From positions 248,001 through 312,000 of the forward strand of contig NZ_BMHY01000004.1 of assembly GCF_014641555.1 (NCBI RefSeq): a stretch of 64,000 nt of DNA. The letters are read 5' to 3'. The translations under genes and the position numbers were made by a program. Positions 1 to 8,124 of the stretch are shown piece by piece. Position 1 is the first letter of the stretch. The number at the start of each line of letters is the position of its first letter. This DNA comes from Paenibacillus radicis (ex Gao et al. 2016). Its GTDB lineage: Bacteria; Bacillota; Bacilli; Paenibacillales; Paenibacillaceae. The notes under the pieces are model-generated. The model saw only the letters and a list, made by a program, of their open reading frames with translations, was not told where the DNA came from and searched no databases.

Positions 1-35
1 AAAAGCGCAAGTTTCCGTCCCGGATATGGTTCTAG

Positions 36-243
36 GGGAATCTGATAAAGCAGAAAAAGGCACAGTCGGCACAGCAGACCATACCGTATCAATAAATGTT
101 CCGGGACGGGATCTGCAAGATGCGGGAGGGCTACTACACCAAAACGCTCTCTTATGAGGATTTTAACTATGCCGTGGCTTCATCGGATGCCCAAAGCGCC
201 ATCTTTGACGGATATTGCGCGTTCCTCAACTATTTTGACAGCG
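36..243 (+). pseudogene. VirB4/TraE-type conjugation ATPase, N-terminal fragment (broken)
   Basis: In one frame the DNA reads AQSAQQTIPYQ, then a TAA stop at 93-95, then MFRDGICKMREGYYTK and ending NYFDS. This resembles the N-terminus of the VirB4/TraE-like ATPases of Firmicute integrative conjugative elements, which power the mating-pore secretion system. The in-frame stops at 33-35 and 93-95 and the loss of homology after NYFDS (about position 243) mean it cannot be functional. An intact protein of this family has around 800 residues, so most of the gene is gone. It marks the left edge of the element remnant that ends with the broken recombinase near 5.8 kb. The family call comes from motif memory, not from a search. 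Confidence 0.6.
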
Positions 244-361
244 CACATATTTTCGCACATTCGACAAAAGCATACTTTATCTCGTCTGCAAATTGGTATT
301 GTTCGTCTGTCCGTATATAATAGATGGTGATATTGTTTGCATACGAAAGGACGGTCAAGTT

Positions 362-550
362 ATGGAATATATTTCAGCTCCCGAAGCCGCGAAAAAATGG
401 GGCGTTTCAGAACGGCGTGTACAAAAACTTTGCGAAGAAAACCGCATACCAAGCGTTTCAAAACTCGGATATATGTGGCTGATACCAAAGGATGCGGAAA
501 AACCGGTTGATGGCAGAATAAAGAGAGGAAAGGGGCTACAAAATGAATAA
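362..550 (+). CDS. small excisionase-like helix-turn-helix protein
   Basis: A 62-residue protein beginning MEYISAPEAAKKWGVSER. The EAAKKWGVSERRVQKLCEENRIP stretch is a MerR/excisionase-type helix-turn-helix, followed by a GYMWLIPKDAEKP wing-like segment typical of small DNA-binding proteins on Tn916/Tn1549-like elements. AAGG at 347-350 precedes the ATG with a suitable gap; a longer frame from 293 has no such site. Its end overlaps the response regulator start by 8 bases (ATGAATAA), so the two are translationally coupled. It may regulate the two-component and ABC cargo, or be a relic of element excision control. Confidence 0.7.
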   Translation: MEYISAPEAAKKWGVSERRVQKLCEENRIPSVSKLGYMWLIPKDAEKPVDGRIKRGKGLQNE

Positions 551-1250
551 TGTTTTGATTATAGATGATGACAAAGAGCTCTGCGCTCTTATGAAAAAAT
601 GCGTAGATCAAGAGAATTTATCTGCTATTATTGCACATGGAGGTGTGGAGGGGCTGCGTTTGGCCGACGAAAGTAAAAATAGCTGCTCCCTTTCTCTTGT
701 GATTTTGGACGTAATGATGCCGGATATAGATGGTTTTCAAGTTCTGAAAAAAATTAGAGAAAAAAGTAATATCCCGGTACTCATGCTAACCGCAAAAAAT
801 GACGAGGAAGATAAAGTTTCCGGGCTGCGGCTTGGTGCTGATGATTATTTGACAAAGCCTTTCAGTATTAACGAACTGATGGCTCGTGTCAATTCTCTTA
901 TCCGCCGCTATACCACCTTAAACCCTACGACGGAAACAGATACGGAATGTATGGTACTGAAAGGAATGGTTATTGATAAAGCAAACCGCCATGTTTCAGT
1001 CAATGATATTCCAGTTGAGCTTACAAGTAAAGAGTTTGATTTGCTGTCGTTTCTATCTTCTAATAAAGGACGGGTGTTTACCAAAAAACAGATTTATACA
1101 CATGTATGGGAAGAAGAATACGCTTTTGACGATAGTAATATTATGTCTTTCATCAGTAAATTGCGTAAAAAGATTGAACCAGACCCCGACCGCCCATTTT
1201 ATATTTTAACAGTCAGAGGTGTAGGCTATCGTTTTAATAAGGAGGCTTGA
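543..1250 (+). CDS. OmpR/PhoB-family response regulator
   Basis: A 235-residue two-domain regulator. The receiver domain (about 1-118) has the acidic pocket IIDDD, the phospho-acceptor Asp56 in VILDVMMPDIDG, Thr83 and Lys105 (LTKPF). The C-terminal winged helix (about 135-232) ends with ILTVRGVGYRF, typical of OmpR/VanR/BceR proteins. The histidine kinase follows a few bases later, so this is the response half of a two-component system. The downstream LanFEG-like transporter suggests that it switches on peptide-antibiotic export, as CprR, NisR and BceR do in other Firmicutes. That target is inferred from gene order. Confidence 0.93.
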   Translation: MNNVLIIDDDKELCALMKKCVDQENLSAIIAHGGVEGLRLADESKNSCSLSLVILDVMMPDIDGFQVLKKIREKSNIPVLMLTAKNDEEDKVSGLRLGADDYLTKPFSINELMARVNSLIRRYTTLNPTTETDTECMVLKGMVIDKANRHVSVNDIPVELTSKEFDLLSFLSSNKGRVFTKKQIYTHVWEEEYAFDDSNIMSFISKLRKKIEPDPDRPFYILTVRGVGYRFNKEA

Positions 1251-1255
1251 CATAT

Positions 1256-2173
1256 ATGAGTGGTTATCTACTTGTTGCGTTGGTTCTTGCCCTGCTTATT
1301 ATCGCGTACCTTGTTTCTGTGCTACGGCGTGTCCAAACACAGCTTACACTTATACAAGACGCTTTAGAAGATATAAAAAATGGAAATCTTAATCGACGGG
1401 TTTTAGCAACGCAGAGCGATATGACAAGGCAAATTTGTTATGGTATTAACGAAATTGCAATCAACACCCAATCACAGCTTATTCAGCAAAAGCAATCCGA
1501 GCAGGCATACAAACGGCTAATGGCAAATCTTTCGCATGATGTGAAAACTCCACTTGCTTCATTGGTTGGATACTTGGAAGCAATCGAAAGCAAAATTGTT
1601 GTAGGAGAAGAAAAGGACGAATATATTCATGTTGCGTCTGATAAAGCCCAAAATTTAAAACATTTTGTAGAAAATCTGTTTGAATGGGTTAAATTGGACT
1701 CCGGGGAACAAATTTTTCATTTTGAGATTTTTGATTTGAATGAGTTATCCCGTAATATTATAGCTGATTGGATTCCTATTTTAGAAAACAGTCATTTCGA
1801 ATATGAATTTGACATACCTGAAACAGAGTATTCCATGCGCATAGACGCAACTGCGTATACTCGTATTATCAATAATCTATTACATAATATTATTACACAC
1901 AGCGGAGGTGATAATATGGCCTTACGCATTGTTGAGAATGAACAGCAAGCCAAAATTGTAATAACAGATAACGGGAAAGGTATATCTTCTGATAACCTCC
2001 CACATATTTTTGAAAGAATGTACCAATGTGACCATTCACGGGTTGCAAAAGGAAATGGTTTGGGTTTGGCTATTGCTAAGGAACTTGTCAGCGTGCACAA
2101 AGGAACTATCACTGCCGAGAGCACTCCCGGTACGGAAACCATATTTACAATATTACTTCCTAAAGCCCTGTAA
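1256..2173 (+). CDS. membrane sensor histidine kinase
   Basis: About 305 residues. One hydrophobic N-terminal helix (LLVALVLALLIIAYLVSVL) anchors the protein. A HAMP-like linker follows, then the dimerisation/phospho-acceptor helix LMANLSHDVKTPLASL with the reactive His near residue 94. The ATPase domain shows the N box (NNLLHNIITHSGGD), DNGKGIS and GNGLGLAIAKELV. With only one clear membrane helix and no extracytoplasmic loop, it belongs with intramembrane-sensing or short-input kinases. GGAGG at 1241-1245 fits the ATG at 1256 (10-base gap); a TTG at 1247 is too close. It pairs with the regulator just upstream and probably senses cell-envelope antibiotics. Confidence 0.9.
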   Translation: MSGYLLVALVLALLIIAYLVSVLRRVQTQLTLIQDALEDIKNGNLNRRVLATQSDMTRQICYGINEIAINTQSQLIQQKQSEQAYKRLMANLSHDVKTPLASLVGYLEAIESKIVVGEEKDEYIHVASDKAQNLKHFVENLFEWVKLDSGEQIFHFEIFDLNELSRNIIADWIPILENSHFEYEFDIPETEYSMRIDATAYTRIINNLLHNIITHSGGDNMALRIVENEQQAKIVITDNGKGISSDNLPHIFERMYQCDHSRVAKGNGLGLAIAKELVSVHKGTITAESTPGTETIFTILLPKAL

Positions 2174-2190
2174 TGTGCAGGGCTTTCTTG
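2162..2190 (+). terminator. Rho-independent terminator overlapping the kinase stop codon
   Basis: AAAGCCCTG (2162-2170) pairs with CAGGGCTTT (2178-2186) around a 7-base loop that contains the TAA stop. A short T-rich tail follows. It separates the two-component genes from the ABC operon. Confidence 0.7.
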
Positions 2191-2329
2191 CTGCCAAAAC
2201 AAGATAAAAGCAAGATTACGGCAAGGTTTTGGCAAGGTTAATGTTTTATACTTTTAACTGTGATTGTTTTGCCGTTATATCGGTTCTCATATTGCGAGAG
2301 CACAATTATTGAAAGTGAGGATATATGAT

Positions 2330-3253
2330 ATGAATGATTTTGTGATTGAGACGAAACAACTGACAAAAGTTTACGGAGAGCAGACAGCAGTTAACTCAGT
2401 CAATCTCCATGTAAAAAAAGGTCGGATTTACGGTCTGTTAGGACGTAACGGAGCCGGAAAGACCACTATTATGAAAATGATTTTAGGGTTGACCTCAATC
2501 ACTTCCGGCGAGGTAGATGTGTTTGGCAAGAATATCAAAGGCCGGGAAAAACGAGTATATCCCCGTATCGGTGCTATTATTGAAACACCGGGATTTTATC
2601 CAAACTTGACAGGAACGGAAAATCTGGAGATTTTTGCGAAGCTGCGTGGTACAGCCGCCCCACACGCGGTTGAAAACGCATTGAAAGTAGTAGGATTACC
2701 CTATAAAGGCAAAAAGCTGTTTAGTAAATACTCCCTTGGAATGAAGCAGCGTCTTGGTATTGCGAACGCTATTTTGCATGACCCGGAACTGCTTATTTTG
2801 GACGAACCTACAAACGGTCTTGACCCTATCGGTATTGCAGAAGTAAGAGATTTTATTAAGAATTTAAGCGTGGAGCGAGGAAAGACAATCCTTATTTCCA
2901 GTCATATTCTTTCGGAAATTTCATTATTGGCTGACGATATCGGAATCATCGACCACGGCGTTCTTTTGGAAGAAAGCAGCATGAGCGAACTGGAAAAGAA
3001 AAACCGTAAATATATCCTGCTGCAAGTTTCAGACATTCCCAAAGCGTCATTGATTTTAGAACGTCAATTTCACTTGAAAGATTATTCTGTTCAAGACGAT
3101 CATACTTTACGGCTTTATGACACCGCTCTGGATATGGGTGAAATCAATAAAGCCCTTGTGACGCAGAATATAACGGTTATTAGCTCTCAACTTTGTAATG
3201 ACACCTTAGAGGACTATTTCAAAAAAATCACAGGAGGAGAAGGCATTGCTTAG
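2330..3253 (+). CDS. peptide-antibiotic ABC transporter ATPase (LanF/CprA/BcrA type)
   Basis: About 307 residues. Walker A is GRNGAGKTT (residues 38-46), the signature is YSLGMKQRLGIA, Walker B is LLILDEPTNGLDP, and the H-loop is in LISSHILSE. The LGMKQ signature and about 85 extra C-terminal residues are typical of BcrA/LanF ATPases of bacitracin and lantibiotic self-protection pumps. The ATG at 2330 has GTGAGG 9 bases upstream; a frame extending to 2264 has no ribosome binding site. It overlaps the first permease by 8 bases, so ATPase and permeases form one operon. It would drive export or membrane clearance of cationic peptides; the substrate cannot be read from sequence. Confidence 0.9.
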   Translation: MNDFVIETKQLTKVYGEQTAVNSVNLHVKKGRIYGLLGRNGAGKTTIMKMILGLTSITSGEVDVFGKNIKGREKRVYPRIGAIIETPGFYPNLTGTENLEIFAKLRGTAAPHAVENALKVVGLPYKGKKLFSKYSLGMKQRLGIANAILHDPELLILDEPTNGLDPIGIAEVRDFIKNLSVERGKTILISSHILSEISLLADDIGIIDHGVLLEESSMSELEKKNRKYILLQVSDIPKASLILERQFHLKDYSVQDDHTLRLYDTALDMGEINKALVTQNITVISSQLCNDTLEDYFKKITGGEGIA

Positions 3254-3983
3254 ACTTATTCAAATAGAATGCCTTAAACTGCGCCGCAGGAAATTTGTCT
3301 GGCTAATGCTGTTATCCGCCCTCCTTATGCCGTTTTTCGCACTATTATATTTCAAATATGTGAAAGAAACAGGTGGTGATCCGTTACAGTTTTATAGATG
3401 GTCAGCGTTCGGTTATACGCTTTTCTTTATCTTGCCTGTTGTTTTGGGAACACTTTGCACCATGCTCATGTACGAGGAAAACCAACACGATATGCTCAAA
3501 CAACTTTGGATTGTGCCTATCAGCAAAATGGGATACTTTTTCAGTAAATTTTTTGTAGTTTTGATTTACTCCATTTGTTTCATGCTGATTACAGCCGTTG
3601 CTTCTGTTATGTTCAGTGTACTTCCCGGATATGTCGCATTTGAATGGGAAAGCGTTTTATATTTGCTGAAAAAATGTTTAGAGATTGGTGTTATTACTTC
3701 TTTTGCAATGCTGCCGATTTTGGCAATTGCTGCGTCGCAAAAAGGATATATCCTCCCCGTTTCTTTAACCTTGGTCTATGCCTTTCTCGGTTTTATTTTA
3801 ATGACGGTAAATATGTATATACACCCATTGCCTAGTATGGCAGTTATTGTCATGCGAAATGGAGATATTCCGGGTCATGTATTTGCACAATCAATCAACA
3901 TTCCTTTTGCATTTCTTTGTATTTGCGTTTGGGGTATTGTCGCAGTATTACTTGCAAATATCGCATTGGGAAGAAGAAAGTGA
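3246..3983 (+). CDS. lantibiotic-immunity-type ABC permease (LanE/CprB-like)
   Basis: A 245-residue membrane protein starting MLRLIQIECLKLRRRKFVW, with about six hydrophobic segments, as in LanE/MutE/SpaE permeases. It starts at TTG 3246 behind GGAGGAGAAGG and overlaps the ATPase gene. The basic N-terminus followed directly by the first membrane helix is usual for the family. It should form a heteromeric channel with the next permease and the upstream ATPase. Confidence 0.85.
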   Translation: MLRLIQIECLKLRRRKFVWLMLLSALLMPFFALLYFKYVKETGGDPLQFYRWSAFGYTLFFILPVVLGTLCTMLMYEENQHDMLKQLWIVPISKMGYFFSKFFVVLIYSICFMLITAVASVMFSVLPGYVAFEWESVLYLLKKCLEIGVITSFAMLPILAIAASQKGYILPVSLTLVYAFLGFILMTVNMYIHPLPSMAVIVMRNGDIPGHVFAQSINIPFAFLCICVWGIVAVLLANIALGRRK

Positions 3984-3993
3984 GGTGTGAATC

Positions 3994-4722
3994 ATGAAAA
4001 AACTACTTTGGGCGGAACGTCAAAAGATTCGCCGTTCAAATATTGTTTGGATTGCCGTTTTTGCAACCGTTATGGTAGCGGTTATTGTCTTTTTAGGAGG
4101 GCAGGAGGTATATGAAGGCTCTAGGAATATAGACAATGCAGGCTGGTATATGACTATGGCTCAACCATGGGCAACTATTTTTGTTCTTCCTGCGGTTATT
4201 GCCCTTTTGGGCAGTTATATGATTTGTCGTGAAGAACAAGAGGACACTATAAAATCTCTGCGGCTTATTCCCGTAAATGAAGCAAGCTTAACCGCCGCAA
4301 AAATGATTGTTACTTTTGTGTTCAGCATACTCCTTTACTTGTTGCTCTTTGCTATAACATTTTTGGTAGAAGCCTTTTTACATTTTTCCGATTTGTCGGT
4401 AGAAATGGTTTTAGGTTTTCTGAAAGCATATTTTCTAGATGGCTTCGGTATATTCCTTGCTATCTCACCCATTATTGCTTTTGTATCGCGTATGAAAAAG
4501 GGGTATTGGCTTGCACTGTTATTTGCTGAAATTTACTCTTTTGCCGGACTATTTATGAGTATGTCAAATTTCACAAAAGCCCTTTATCCCATTACGGCTG
4601 TATTTACTATTTCTGGATACTATGACGCCTCAACAAATCAAGTAATACTAAGTTGCATTAGCTTACTCCTTTGCTGCTACCTTTCTGCCTTTATACTGAA
4701 GGGCCGAGAAAAATCAAAGTAG
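3994..4722 (+). CDS. lantibiotic-immunity-type ABC permease (LanG/CprC-like)
   Basis: A 242-residue membrane protein, MKKLLWAERQKIRRSNIVW, with six predicted membrane helices and the same overall plan as the upstream permease (basic N-terminus, large second helix pair, C-terminal helix ending in a basic tail KGREKSK). It starts 10 bases after the previous gene. ATPase plus two unequal permeases after a two-component system matches the CprABC/LanFEG layout. It is intact although the element around it is decayed. Confidence 0.85.
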   Translation: MKKLLWAERQKIRRSNIVWIAVFATVMVAVIVFLGGQEVYEGSRNIDNAGWYMTMAQPWATIFVLPAVIALLGSYMICREEQEDTIKSLRLIPVNEASLTAAKMIVTFVFSILLYLLLFAITFLVEAFLHFSDLSVEMVLGFLKAYFLDGFGIFLAISPIIAFVSRMKKGYWLALLFAEIYSFAGLFMSMSNFTKALYPITAVFTISGYYDASTNQVILSCISLLLCCYLSAFILKGREKSK

Positions 4723-4836
4723 GTCATCTCAAAATGAAGAAGTTGGCAAGCTTGGTCTGGATTAGTAGCTTAATTCTAATAAAAACAGTACAGCATCCAC
4801 GATCGTTTGCTTTGGGTATGTACTAATGGTCTGCTC

Positions 4837-4932
4837 ATGGATGGAAATGAAGGAATCTTACCGAATATGATGGTTGAGAGTTGGAGAAATGGAGCCTGCC
4901 TTGGGTATGTTATCCAAGCCATGGAGGTGTGA
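4837..4932 (+). pseudogene. remnant of a small element protein (GACLGY motif)
   Basis: A 31-codon frame ending SWRNGACLGYVIQAMEV, open upstream in the same frame to about 4801. A W-x-NGACLGY-x-x-x-AM motif occurs in small proteins encoded beside recombinases on Firmicute conjugative elements (from memory). There is no convincing ribosome binding site, and the frame ends about 15 bases before the recombinase start. It is probably the tail of a decayed gene. Confidence 0.35.
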
Positions 4933-4947
4933 TAGGAAGGAGGACAA

Positions 4948-5783
4948 ATGGCACGGCCAAAAACAGAGGTACAGAAAGGGCAAGTTCTTTCCCTTTCAAC
5001 TATCGGCGCTGGAATCTTGGAGAATACATCCGTCTTTCCAAAGAGGACATGAACCGGGAAAGCGATGACAGTAACAGCGTTGTCAATCAGCGCCGCTTGC
5101 TGGATGAATTTTATGAGAAGCATGTGGACGAGTTCGAGAGCGTAACCCGTTACATCGACGATGGGCACACTGGAACGGATACCAGCCGGGAAGGCTTTCA
5201 AAGGCTGCTGGCCGATATTACAAGCAAAAAAGTCAACTGCGTAGTTGTCAAAGACCTTTCCCGGCTATCCCGCAATTATACGGATGCCGGGGGCTTGATT
5301 GAGAACTTGTTTGAGAACTTGTTTGTGCAGTTGAATGTACGCTTCATCAGCTTGACCGAAGGCGTGGACAGCTTTCTCAACCCGGATAGCGTATCGAACA
5401 TTATTGTTCCGATTACCAACGTGATGAACGACCAATATTGCTATCAGACATCCAAGAAAATCCGGCAGGTATTCGATTATAAGTGGCGTAACGGCGAGTT
5501 TATCGGACTACGAGCGGCAAATTGAAGTGACGCAAACGATTATTAAAAATCTGAAAGCGAAACTGGCCGAACTTGAAAAAGGCGTAGATACCGAGAACCC
5601 GTTTTAACAGCATTCAGTAAGTACGAAAACATTGACAAACTGACAAGGGAAATCTTGATTGAACTGATTAACCACATCAAAGTACACGAAGGCGGCGATA
5701 TCAGCATACGGTTCAAGTACGCTGACGAATACCGCAGAGTTATGGAGTACATTGAAGTCAACACCCATGAGGCGGCTATCTAA
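4948..5783 (+). pseudogene. large serine recombinase of an integrative element (TndX-like), frameshifted and internally deleted
   Basis: ATG 4948 starts MARPKTEVQKGQ in one frame. Near 5020 the match moves to another frame with GEYIRLSKEDM, YIDDGHTGTDTSREGFQRLL and VVVKDLSRLSRNYTDAGGL, the resolvase domain of Tn1549/Tn5397-type serine recombinases (an intact protein has over 500 residues). After WRNGEFIG, near 5510, the recombinase/zinc-ribbon region is missing. Sequence resumes in another frame with a coiled-coil piece (LSDYERQIEVTQ to DTENPF, stop) and, after a further frame change, the C-terminal tail YADEYRRVMEYIEVNTHEAAI with its stop at 5781-5783. A 12-bp tandem duplication (5301-5324) adds a second ENLF. 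At least three lesions make it non-functional, so the element is fixed in place. Confidence 0.85.
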
Positions 5784-5880
5784 CGCCGCCTATCCAAAGG
5801 CAGTTTGTTTTCCTAATATAAATGGCTCATACATAAGTTTACATCAATGCTTTATTGCGATGGTATATTAGAGAAGTAAA

Positions 5881-6504
5881 GTGATAAAGGGTGTGATGGC
5901 AATCGAATCGGTTAGGCTGGCAATTCCAAAAGGCAATACAGAGGTATCGGCGTTATTCCGCAGCTTAGGCTATTCTTTACCTGATGACTTTGATAACTCA
6001 AGAAATTACATCGTACCAGTTGCCGGCAGAAATATAGAGTTTATATTGGCTAAAGCTGTAGACATCCCTACCTATGTTGAATATGGAGCTGCGGATATCG
6101 GTATTGTTGGCAAGGACGTTTTACTGGAAGAGAACCGAGATGTGTATGAATTGATGGATTTAGGTATTTCTAAAGGTGAATTATCAGTGTGGAGCATGTT
6201 TGCAGAGGCAAGAACGATTCCCAGAGTAGCAACCAGCTGTCCCAAGTTTGTGCAAAGATATTATCGTGAGAGAGGTATCCAGGTTGAGATCATTAAACTG
6301 AATGGCGGGCTTGAGCTTTCCTTACTGACGGGAGTAGCGAATTGCATAATCGAAGTGTACAATACGGAGACTTCAAATCATTTATTTAAGTTAGAAAAGA
6401 TTTGCACTACTTCTTTACGATTGATTGCAAATAGGGCAAGCTATCAGATAAAGCATTCTATAATACAGCGTCTTTATGAAGAAATGATTGCAGTACGAAG
6501 TTGA
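5881..6504 (+). CDS. HisG-like ATP phosphoribosyltransferase homologue with an altered PRPP site
   Basis: About 207 residues, the length of short-form HisG. Family features include RLAIPKGNTE at the N-terminus, YGAADIGIVGKDVLLEE, VATSCPKFVQRYY, IKLNGGLELSLLTGVANCI, and a C-terminal SLRLIANRASYQIK. HisG normally condenses ATP with PRPP in histidine synthesis together with HisZ. Here the PRPP-binding segment, usually GLADAIVDIVETGRTL, reads GVANCIIEVYNTETSNHL, losing the acidic and glycine residues. No other his gene is nearby. It is either a paralogue with a different role or a decaying copy. The start is uncertain: GTG 5881 or ATG 5896. Confidence 0.75.
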   Translation: MIKGVMAIESVRLAIPKGNTEVSALFRSLGYSLPDDFDNSRNYIVPVAGRNIEFILAKAVDIPTYVEYGAADIGIVGKDVLLEENRDVYELMDLGISKGELSVWSMFAEARTIPRVATSCPKFVQRYYRERGIQVEIIKLNGGLELSLLTGVANCIIEVYNTETSNHLFKLEKICTTSLRLIANRASYQIKHSIIQRLYEEMIAVRS

Positions 6505-6553
6505 CATGACACCAAATGGTGTCTTACAATAAAAAATGTCACCGGATGGTGTC
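6501..6553 (+). promoter_or_regulatory. promoter with two ArsR-type palindromic operators
   Basis: TTGACA (6501-6506) and TACAAT (6525-6530) lie 18 bp apart. The perfect palindrome GACACCAAATGGTGTC (6508-6523) fills the spacer. A second near-palindrome, GTCACCGGATGGTGTC (6538-6553), follows 30 bp later, three helical turns on, with the same TTA after it. This is a textbook repressor layout for the ArsR-type gene that starts at 6592. The -35 overlaps the stop codon of the upstream HisG-like gene. Confidence 0.75.
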
Positions 6554-6591
6554 TTATTAGAAAATCGATAACTCGCTTAGGAGAGGGTGTT

Positions 6592-6921
6592 GTGAGCGAT
6601 AACAACCAGTTGCGGGATGTGTTTGACGCGATTGCAGATTCAACTAGGCGCCGACTGATACGACTGCTGGCAGAGACAGAAGAGCTGCCTCTGCATGAAT
6701 TGACACCACAGTTTGAAATGGGGCGTACAGCGGTATCCAAACATTTGACAATTCTTAAAGAAGCCGGGTTAGTATATGACCGTAAAGTCGGAAGAGAAAC
6801 GCGATATAGATTAAATGCCTCTCCACTCAGCGAGGTTCAAGACTGGGTGGGGTTCTACAACAAGTTCTGGAGTACGAATATGCTGCGCTTAAACCAACTA
6901 TTAGAGGAGGAAGAAGAATGA
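6592..6921 (+). CDS. ArsR-family repressor
   Basis: A 109-residue winged helix-turn-helix protein with VFDAIADSTRRRLIRLLAE, the recognition segment MGRTAVSKHLTILKEAGLV and the wing RKVGRETRYRLN. No metal-binding cysteines are visible, so it belongs with the non-metal ArsR proteins often paired with SRPBCC proteins. The GTG start has GGAGAGGG just upstream. It overlaps the SRPBCC gene by 4 bases. Palindromes in its own promoter (6508-6553) point to autorepression. Confidence 0.9.
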   Translation: MSDNNQLRDVFDAIADSTRRRLIRLLAETEELPLHELTPQFEMGRTAVSKHLTILKEAGLVYDRKVGRETRYRLNASPLSEVQDWVGFYNKFWSTNMLRLNQLLEEEEE

Positions 6922-7334
6922 GTTTAACATTATCTTTGGATTTTCAATACACAACAACGATCGAGAAGCTTTGGTCCTACTTAACCGATTCCAGCAAGCT
7001 TGCCAAGTGGGTGGCTAATATCCACACGGGTGAAGCAATGGATAACAACTTTGAACCCGTTGTGGGACATCAGTTTCAATTTCGTACGAAACCGTCAGAA
7101 TACTGGAATGGCCTTATTGAAGGCGAAGTATTGATCGTTGATGAACCAAATCGGTTGTCCTATACGTGGGCGAGCGGTGAGAAGCATACGATCACCTGGA
7201 CGCTGCAGGATTTAGGAAACGGAAAGGTTAACCTTCATCTCGAACAAACGGGAATCTCTAGTGAGCCAGCACTCGGTGGGGCTAAGTACGGCTGGACGAA
7301 ATGGTGCGGAGAGCTTGAGAAGGTTTTCGCCTAA
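6918..7334 (+). CDS. SRPBCC/AHSA1-domain protein
   Basis: 138 residues forming one START-like SRPBCC fold: TTTIEKLWSYLTDSSKLAKWVA at the N-terminus, YWNGLIEGEVLIVDEPNRLSYTW in the middle and a C-terminal helix GWTKWCGELEKVF. Proteins of this kind bind hydrophobic ligands, and the ArsR-SRPBCC pair is a common bacterial operon whose ligand is usually unknown. The ATGA overlap with the repressor gene indicates coupled translation. It may supply or remove the signal sensed by the repressor; this is inference. Confidence 0.88.
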   Translation: MSLTLSLDFQYTTTIEKLWSYLTDSSKLAKWVANIHTGEAMDNNFEPVVGHQFQFRTKPSEYWNGLIEGEVLIVDEPNRLSYTWASGEKHTITWTLQDLGNGKVNLHLEQTGISSEPALGGAKYGWTKWCGELEKVFA

Positions 7335-7368
7335 TTGTAAAACTTAAAACAACAGGAGGGTTAACTTG

Positions 7369-7965
7369 ATGGCAGCCGGTGTAAGGAATTCGAAGATAGA
7401 TCCTTATTTTAATAAACTGAAGAAGTGGAAAGAAGAGTTCCAGCTGTTGCGGGAAATCGTTCTGGACTCAGAACTGACTGAGGATTTCAAATGGATGCAT
7501 CCGTGCTACACGTATGACAATAAAAACATCGTTCTGATTCATGATTTCAAGGATTATTGCGCGCTTCTCTTTCATAAAGGGGCGTTGCTCAAAGATCCTC
7601 ATGGCATTCTAGTCCAACAAACGGAAAATGTTCAGGCGGCGCGCCAGATACGGTTCACAAGTGTTCAAGCTATTGATGAAATGCAGCTGATCTTGAAAGA
7701 CTATATTGATGAAGCCATTGAAATTGAGAAGGCCGGCTTGAAAGTGGAGATGAAAAAGAATACCGAATATTCAATACCTGAAGAGTTAGAAAATAAATTC
7801 GCTGAAATTCCCGATTTGAAAACGGCATTTGAAGCATTGACGCCAGGACGTCAAAGAGGATATCTGCTTCATTTCTCTTCAGCCAAGCAATCCAAAACCC
7901 GAGAGTCCAGAATTGAAAAGTATATTCCGCATATTCTCGATGGCAAGGGATTCGATGATAAATAG
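7369..7965 (+). CDS. YdeI/OmdA-family protein (DUF1801-like plus C-terminal OmdA domain)
   Basis: 198 residues. The N-terminal part (KIDPYFNKLKKWKEEFQLLREIV, FKWMHPCYTY, FCALLFHKGALLKDP-like region) matches the YdeI/DUF1801 fold. The C-terminal part (FEALTPGRQRGYLLHFSSAKQSKTRESRIEKYIPHILDGKGF) is the bacteriocin-protection OmdA/YdeI signature. The biochemical role is unknown in general. ATG 7369 has GGAGGG 8 bases upstream. It is probably the last gene of the ArsR-SRPBCC operon, since only 34 bases separate them and the terminator follows it. Confidence 0.85.
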   Translation: MAAGVRNSKIDPYFNKLKKWKEEFQLLREIVLDSELTEDFKWMHPCYTYDNKNIVLIHDFKDYCALLFHKGALLKDPHGILVQQTENVQAARQIRFTSVQAIDEMQLILKDYIDEAIEIEKAGLKVEMKKNTEYSIPEELENKFAEIPDLKTAFEALTPGRQRGYLLHFSSAKQSKTRESRIEKYIPHILDGKGFDDK

Positions 7966-7981
7966 CCGTAAATTGAGCTGC

Positions 7982-8041
7982 AGCAAAAAAAGGATGTTCC
8001 ATCCGTCTTTCAGTAGACGGCAGGGAACATCCTTTTTTGCT
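7982..8041. terminator. strong branched bidirectional terminator
   Basis: AGCAAAAAAAGGATGTTCC (7982-8000) pairs with its near-perfect complement at 8024-8041. A second small hairpin lies inside (CCGTC 8003-8007 with GACGG 8016-8020). A-run and T-run flanks allow termination from either side, both after the YdeI gene and after leftward transcription from 8.7 kb. Confidence 0.85.
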
Positions 8042-8042
8042 G

Positions 8043-8099
8043 TTGACAAATGACTCATAAAATCAAATAATGGTATTAGTAAACATAAATATTTACTAA
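8043..8099 (+). promoter_or_regulatory. promoter followed by an AGTA/TACT-type palindromic operator
   Basis: TTGACA (8043-8048), 17 bp, AATAAT (8066-8071), then TTAGTAAA-N8-TTTACTAA (8076-8099) over the expected transcription start. AGTA...TACT symmetry of this kind is typical of MarR/HxlR-type redox repressors such as YodB. The promoter now leads only into a 36-codon frame. Confidence 0.55.
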
Positions 8100-8124
8100 G
8101 TATAAAAAGAATGGAGTGGTGCAG

